Below, one piece after another: positions 31,220 to 34,205 of a stretch of DNA of 34,205 bases. Source of the stretch: Eisenbergiella sp963559585. GTDB taxonomy: Bacteria > Bacillota > Clostridia > Lachnospirales > Lachnospiraceae. The translations under genes and the position numbers were made by a program. The stretch lies in assembly GCA_963559585.1 (NCBI GenBank), contig CAUWLJ010000032.1, positions 1 through 34,205 on the forward strand, written 5' to 3'. The notes under the pieces are model-generated. The model saw nothing but the letters and a program-made list of their open reading frames with translations. It did no database searches and was not told the origin of the DNA. Numbering within the stretch: the first letter of the stretch is position 1; every line of letters starts with the position of its first letter.

Positions 31220-32024
31220 GCTGATCGCACTGGATCTGGACGGGACGCTTCTGGATTCTTCGCACAGCATTACCGCCCGCGCCCACCGTGCAATAGAGCG
31301 GATATTGGAAAGCGGCCGCCTGGCCGTGTTCGCTACCGGCAGATGCAGGGCGGAGACAGAAGAATATCTGGCTCTGTTTCCCGGAATGCGTTATCTGATC
31401 TGTGAAAACGGAGCCTGTGTGCTGGATCTTTTTCAAGATCGGGCCATCTGTACCCGGCCAATCGATCCGCAGACCGGGGAGCAGGTTATCCGGGCGGTGG
31501 AGAGAGAGGAGGTGCTGGCTGCTTTTTTCATTGGAAACAGGCCTTTTATGGACAGGAAGGCTATGGAGAGGCTGGAGGAGTTTGGCCTGGAGAGCTACCG
31601 GGAGGTATTTGAACGGAACGTGGTGAGAGTGGAGGAGCTGTATGCTTTTTACCGGGACAAGCCGCTGCAGGCGGAGAAGATCAATCTGTATTTCCGCAGC
31701 CGGACGGAGGGAGAGCGGATCAGAGAACGCATAGAGGGGCTTCCGCTTACTTTTTCCAGCTCGATTGCGGGCAATTTGGAAATCAATGCTGCGGGTGTGA
31801 ACAAGGGAAGCGGTCTCAAAGCCCTGTGTGACTGGCTGGATATTCCCCTGGGGCAGGTTATCGCGGTGGGGGATAACAGCAATGACTGTCAGATGCTGGA
31901 GATGGCCGGACTGCCCGTGGTGATGGGAAATGCTGTGCCGGGCTTACGTCCGCTGGGACGTGTGATGGCTCCTGACTGCGACCATGACGGAGCGGCGGTG
32001 ATCATGGAGAGATATATGCTGTGA
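31200..32024 (+). CDS. Cof-type HAD-IIB phosphatase
   Basis: This 274-residue cytoplasmic phosphatase of the HAD superfamily acts on sugar phosphates or similar. Motif I is LIALDLDGTLLDSS (Asp12 nucleophile, Asp14), motif II is FATGR, motif III is the Lys in GVNKGSGLKALCD, and motif IV is GDNSNDCQML. The cap domain is inserted between motifs II and III, as in Cof/YidA proteins. GGAGGGAG lies five bases before the ATG, inside the end of the hydrolase gene, so the two are coupled. A terminator follows immediately. Confidence 0.94.
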   Translation: MERTCYKLIALDLDGTLLDSSHSITARAHRAIERILESGRLAVFATGRCRAETEEYLALFPGMRYLICENGACVLDLFQDRAICTRPIDPQTGEQVIRAVEREEVLAAFFIGNRPFMDRKAMERLEEFGLESYREVFERNVVRVEELYAFYRDKPLQAEKINLYFRSRTEGERIRERIEGLPLTFSSSIAGNLEINAAGVNKGSGLKALCDWLDIPLGQVIAVGDNSNDCQMLEMAGLPVVMGNAVPGLRPLGRVMAPDCDHDGAAVIMERYML

Positions 32025-32030
32025 AGGGAA

Positions 32031-32054
32031 AGAATCCTGCGGGGTTCTTTTTTC
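32031..32054 (+). terminator. Terminator after the HAD phosphatase gene
   Basis: A short stem AGAATCC with GGGGTTCT (containing a T-G pair) is followed by a run of T (about six). It begins seven bases after the stop codon. Confidence 0.8.
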
Positions 32055-32099
32055 GCACCCTATACTATACATAAACAGGTATATGATAAAAAATGGTAC

Positions 32100-32128
32100 T
32101 TGACATTACAAGGTACTGGATATATGAT
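32100..32128 (+). promoter_or_regulatory. Promoter of the PadR-HAAS operon
   Basis: TTGACA (32100-32105) and TATGAT (32123-32128) are separated by 17 bases. GGTACT occurs twice, at 32095-32100 and 32112-32117, on and between the promoter elements. TATATGATAA is also repeated at 32080-32089 and 32121-32130. These are candidate PadR contact sites. Confidence 0.8.
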
Positions 32129-32150
32129 AACACTAAAGGAAGGCGATGCC

Positions 32151-32477
32151 ATGAACGCACAGTTTAAAAAAGGAGTTCTGGAGCTGATCGTCCTGGAATC
32201 GGTGCACCAGAAGGACAGGTACGGATATGAGCTGGTGGAGGAGGTGTCCAAGGTTGTGGATGTGAACGAGGGCACAATCTATCCGCTTCTGAAGCGGATG
32301 ACCAACGAGCATTATTTTGAGACGTACCTGAGGGAATCCACGGAGGGCCCTCCCCGGAAATATTACCACATTACGGCGGCGGGGATTCTGTACCGGGACG
32401 GTCTGGAGAAGGACTGGGAAGAATTCAGCCAAAAGGTCAGTTCCTTTCTGAAGGAACAGAAAAGAGGAAGAGAATGA
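32151..32477 (+). CDS. PadR-family transcriptional regulator
   Basis: This 108-residue winged-helix repressor of the short PadR class has FKKGVLELIVLESVHQKDRYGYELVEEV, then NEGTIYPLLKRM as the recognition region and GPPRKYYHITAAG as the wing, followed by a C-terminal dimerisation helix. The start is the ATG after AAAGGAAGG; upstream in-frame codons overlap the promoter. Its stop overlaps the next ATG (ATGA). PadR-HAAS pairs are a known arrangement in Firmicutes. It probably represses its own operon. Confidence 0.94.
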   Translation: MNAQFKKGVLELIVLESVHQKDRYGYELVEEVSKVVDVNEGTIYPLLKRMTNEHYFETYLRESTEGPPRKYYHITAAGILYRDGLEKDWEEFSQKVSSFLKEQKRGRE

Positions 32478-33475
32478 ACAAAGAGGAATTTCTGCGTGTT
32501 CTGCGGGAAAAACTCTCCATTCTGGATGAGAAGGAGATGCAGGATATTCTCAGCGAATACGAACAGCACATCGACATGAAAACAGCGGGAGCCATGACGG
32601 AGGAGGAGGCCATTGCAGATTTTGGGAATCTGGATGATCTGGCATCTGACATTCTGGAGGCCTACCATGTGAGAGCCGACTACGGAAAGGACAGCAGAGG
32701 GATGGAGCCGAGAGCTGGCCTGTGGACGCAGCTTCAGTCCGGGACGGACCGGAGTTTCTGCTGGATCAAAGACACGTCAGGCCGCTTTGGGGCATGGCTT
32801 CGTGGAAAATGGAGAAGCTGCTCCGTTTTCTGGAGAAGATTTTTACAAAAGTGCTTTCAGACGGGAAAACGGAGAGAGAAAACGGAAATCCGGACGGATG
32901 AAGAACAGCAGGTATGCACTTTCGGGGAAGGAGGATGGCTTCCACCGGGAGAGAAGAGGGAAAACGGCAGAATGGAAAATGTGATCACTGGGATGGAAAC
33001 CACTGAAGCAGATGCGGACAGAAAAGGCAGAGCAGGGAACAGAGAGAGAAACAACGGATCGCCCAGCTTTCTGTATGGAATGAGAAAAGGAATAAGGAGC
33101 TTCTTCTCAGGCTGTGCCGCTTTATGCCGGGCCTGCTGGCGGATTTTTGTCTGGGGAATGAAATGGGCCTGGAACCTGGGGTGGATTATGGTCGGAGGAA
33201 TGATTGGACTTACCGCCTGCTTCTGTTTGTTTCTGCTGGGTGTATTTTTGGTTCTGGGATCGCAGGGCTATCCACTGACGGGAGTGACGATCGGTACGGT
33301 GGGGGTATCCATGTGCCTGGCCAGTCTGATGGGACTCTGCTTTACTTTTATGGTGAGGCCTGCAGACGAACCACGGATCAGGGAGGCTGCTTCCAGTCAC
33401 AGAAAGAAGAAGGTAAGAAGGATGAAGAAGGAATACCCGGCTCAAGATGCGGGAGAGGAGGAATATCATGCGTAG
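32474..33475 (+). CDS. HAAS/DUF1700-domain membrane protein
   Basis: This 333-residue protein has an N-terminal HAAS (DUF1700-type) helical domain (about 1-75: MNKEEFLRVLREKLSILDEKE, GAMTEEEAIADFGNLDDLASDIL). This domain is normally found next to PadR regulators and is thought to signal with them. A long charged, low-complexity cytoplasmic middle (about 75-200) and two hydrophobic helices near 230-295 follow, then a basic tail. The middle segment is unusually long for the family. It is translationally coupled to the PadR gene and overlaps the next gene by eight bases. Confidence 0.9.
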   Translation: MNKEEFLRVLREKLSILDEKEMQDILSEYEQHIDMKTAGAMTEEEAIADFGNLDDLASDILEAYHVRADYGKDSRGMEPRAGLWTQLQSGTDRSFCWIKDTSGRFGAWLRGKWRSCSVFWRRFLQKCFQTGKRREKTEIRTDEEQQVCTFGEGGWLPPGEKRENGRMENVITGMETTEADADRKGRAGNRERNNGSPSFLYGMRKGIRSFFSGCAALCRACWRIFVWGMKWAWNLGWIMVGGMIGLTACFCLFLLGVFLVLGSQGYPLTGVTIGTVGVSMCLASLMGLCFTFMVRPADEPRIREAASSHRKKKVRRMKKEYPAQDAGEEEYHA

Positions 33476-34028
33476 ATCTCAGATCATTCTGCTGACTGTT
33501 TTTGCGGCGGGGGCACTGATTACCGGAATTGGGACAGGTGCGGCTCTCGGTGAATATTCTTCCATGGAATATGAAGGAATTGTGACAATGGGAGAAGAAA
33601 ACTGGGTCACGGACACCATCACCTGCAGATGGGAGCCTCAAAAGGGAGAGAGCCTGCTGGTCAATCTCTACAACTATCCTCCCCAGTGGAATGTGGAGCT
33701 GGTGGAGGATGAGAACGTACCGATGGGAGAATTGGAGTGTGAGTTTACCTACAACGGAGAACTCTATAAACCTCATGCCAGTGTGGAATCAATCATGGAG
33801 GGTGAGATGGAAGAAAGAACTTCTCCGCGGGAAACAAAGCCCTCCGGATACCTGGAAATGTGGATTTCCTATCAGGGAGACGAATTTGCGACACTGATGG
33901 AGTACAAGGATGATATGCTCCGCAGATTGAAGGAAAGAAAACTGGCCTCCTATGAACTGGCGACAGTGAAGGATGTAAAGATCCGAATGAATCCTGGTAT
34001 GGCGGATTATCTGGAAATAAACGAATGA
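33468..34028 (+). CDS. Signal-anchored protein of unknown function in the PadR-HAAS operon
   Basis: This 186-residue protein has an N-terminal hydrophobic segment (RRSQIILLTVFAAGALITGIGTGAALG) and a soluble, acidic, probably extracytoplasmic remainder rich in Glu, Tyr and Met. In similar operons this position is often taken by a DUF4097-type beta-helix protein, but I do not see its repeats here. The ATG at 33468 has AGGAG seven bases before it and overlaps the end of the HAAS gene. Longer in-frame starts lack this signal. The function is unknown. Confidence 0.82.
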   Translation: MRRSQIILLTVFAAGALITGIGTGAALGEYSSMEYEGIVTMGEENWVTDTITCRWEPQKGESLLVNLYNYPPQWNVELVEDENVPMGELECEFTYNGELYKPHASVESIMEGEMEERTSPRETKPSGYLEMWISYQGDEFATLMEYKDDMLRRLKERKLASYELATVKDVKIRMNPGMADYLEINE

Positions 34029-34100
34029 TGCAGGAATGGCTGCGCTAAAAAGATCATACGAGAAAGACATCCTCCTTTCAGTGGAGAGGACAGAGAATGG

Positions 34101-34138
34101 CCGGGGAATCAATAGATATATTGATTCCCCGGTTTTTT
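34101..34138 (+). terminator. Strong terminator of the PadR-HAAS operon
   Basis: A perfect 14-bp stem CCGGGGAATCAATA (34101-34114) with 34119-34132 and a four-base loop is followed by six T. It lies about 70 bases past the last stop. Nothing more is seen to the window end. Confidence 0.95.
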
Positions 34139-34205
34139 CCAGAAAGGTGTACTTATCAGGACAACTGCCGGCAGTCTGACGTATTGCGTTTCTGCGTCTG
34201 CAGGA

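Overview
The window looks like chromosomal DNA of a Firmicute of the class Clostridia, most likely a gut Lachnospiraceae. The supporting signs are strong AGGAGG-type ribosome binding sites, sigma-A promoters of the TTGACA-17-TATAAT type, U-tract hairpin terminators, a trimeric NAD-linked [FeFe] hydrogenase, an Rpn-type nuclease, DUF6809/DUF6512/HAAS small families, and several ABC-sugar and glycoside-hydrolase genes. The genus cannot be fixed from this sequence alone. No phage, plasmid, IS element, rRNA operon or CRISPR array is visible.

Left part (1-5000): the 3' end of tRNA-Asp(GTC) with a terminator and stacked palindromes. Next comes a minus-strand signalling operon (response regulator, sensor kinase, double-PepSY lipoprotein) with a clear promoter at 3376-3404. 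A small Cys-rich protein follows, then a secreted protein made of four ~80-residue repeats.

5136-7846 is a self-contained heavy-metal operon. A consensus promoter carries an ArsR/SmtB-type palindrome at the predicted transcript start. Behind it lie a free HMA metallochaperone, a Zn/Cd/Pb-type P1B ATPase without its own HMA domain, and the ArsR repressor, which carries both possible metal sites. A Gfo/Idh/MocA oxidoreductase follows.

9041-13411 holds the minus-strand operon hydC-hydB-hydA for a heterotrimeric, probably electron-bifurcating [FeFe] hydrogenase, with a large hairpin beyond hydA. A SWIM-SNF2 helicase is divergent from it. Then come tRNA-Arg(ACG), an Rpn/PD-(D/E)XK family gene, a DUF6809-like small protein and an XRE regulator.

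19550-25200 is a carbohydrate-uptake operon: solute-binding lipoprotein, two permeases and a multidomain ADP-ribosylglycohydrolase. Its promoter carries two perfect palindromes, and a terminator-like hairpin separates the binding protein from the permeases. No ATPase subunit is present. Convergent to it is a two-gene minus-strand operon (GH106-like glycosidase overlapping a MATE exporter). Both of these genes carry in-frame minisatellites, 15 bp and 30 bp, and the 30-bp units can form hairpins.

Right part (29200-34205): a DUF6512-like membrane protein, an alpha/beta hydrolase whose expected catalytic His is Asn, an overlapping Cof-type HAD phosphatase, and a PadR-HAAS-unknown operon closed by a strong terminator. 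The least explained items are the repeat-bearing MATE/glycosidase pair, the four-repeat secreted protein and the ADP-ribosylglycohydrolase with its extra domains. I do not see a clear-cut new defence or mobile system.
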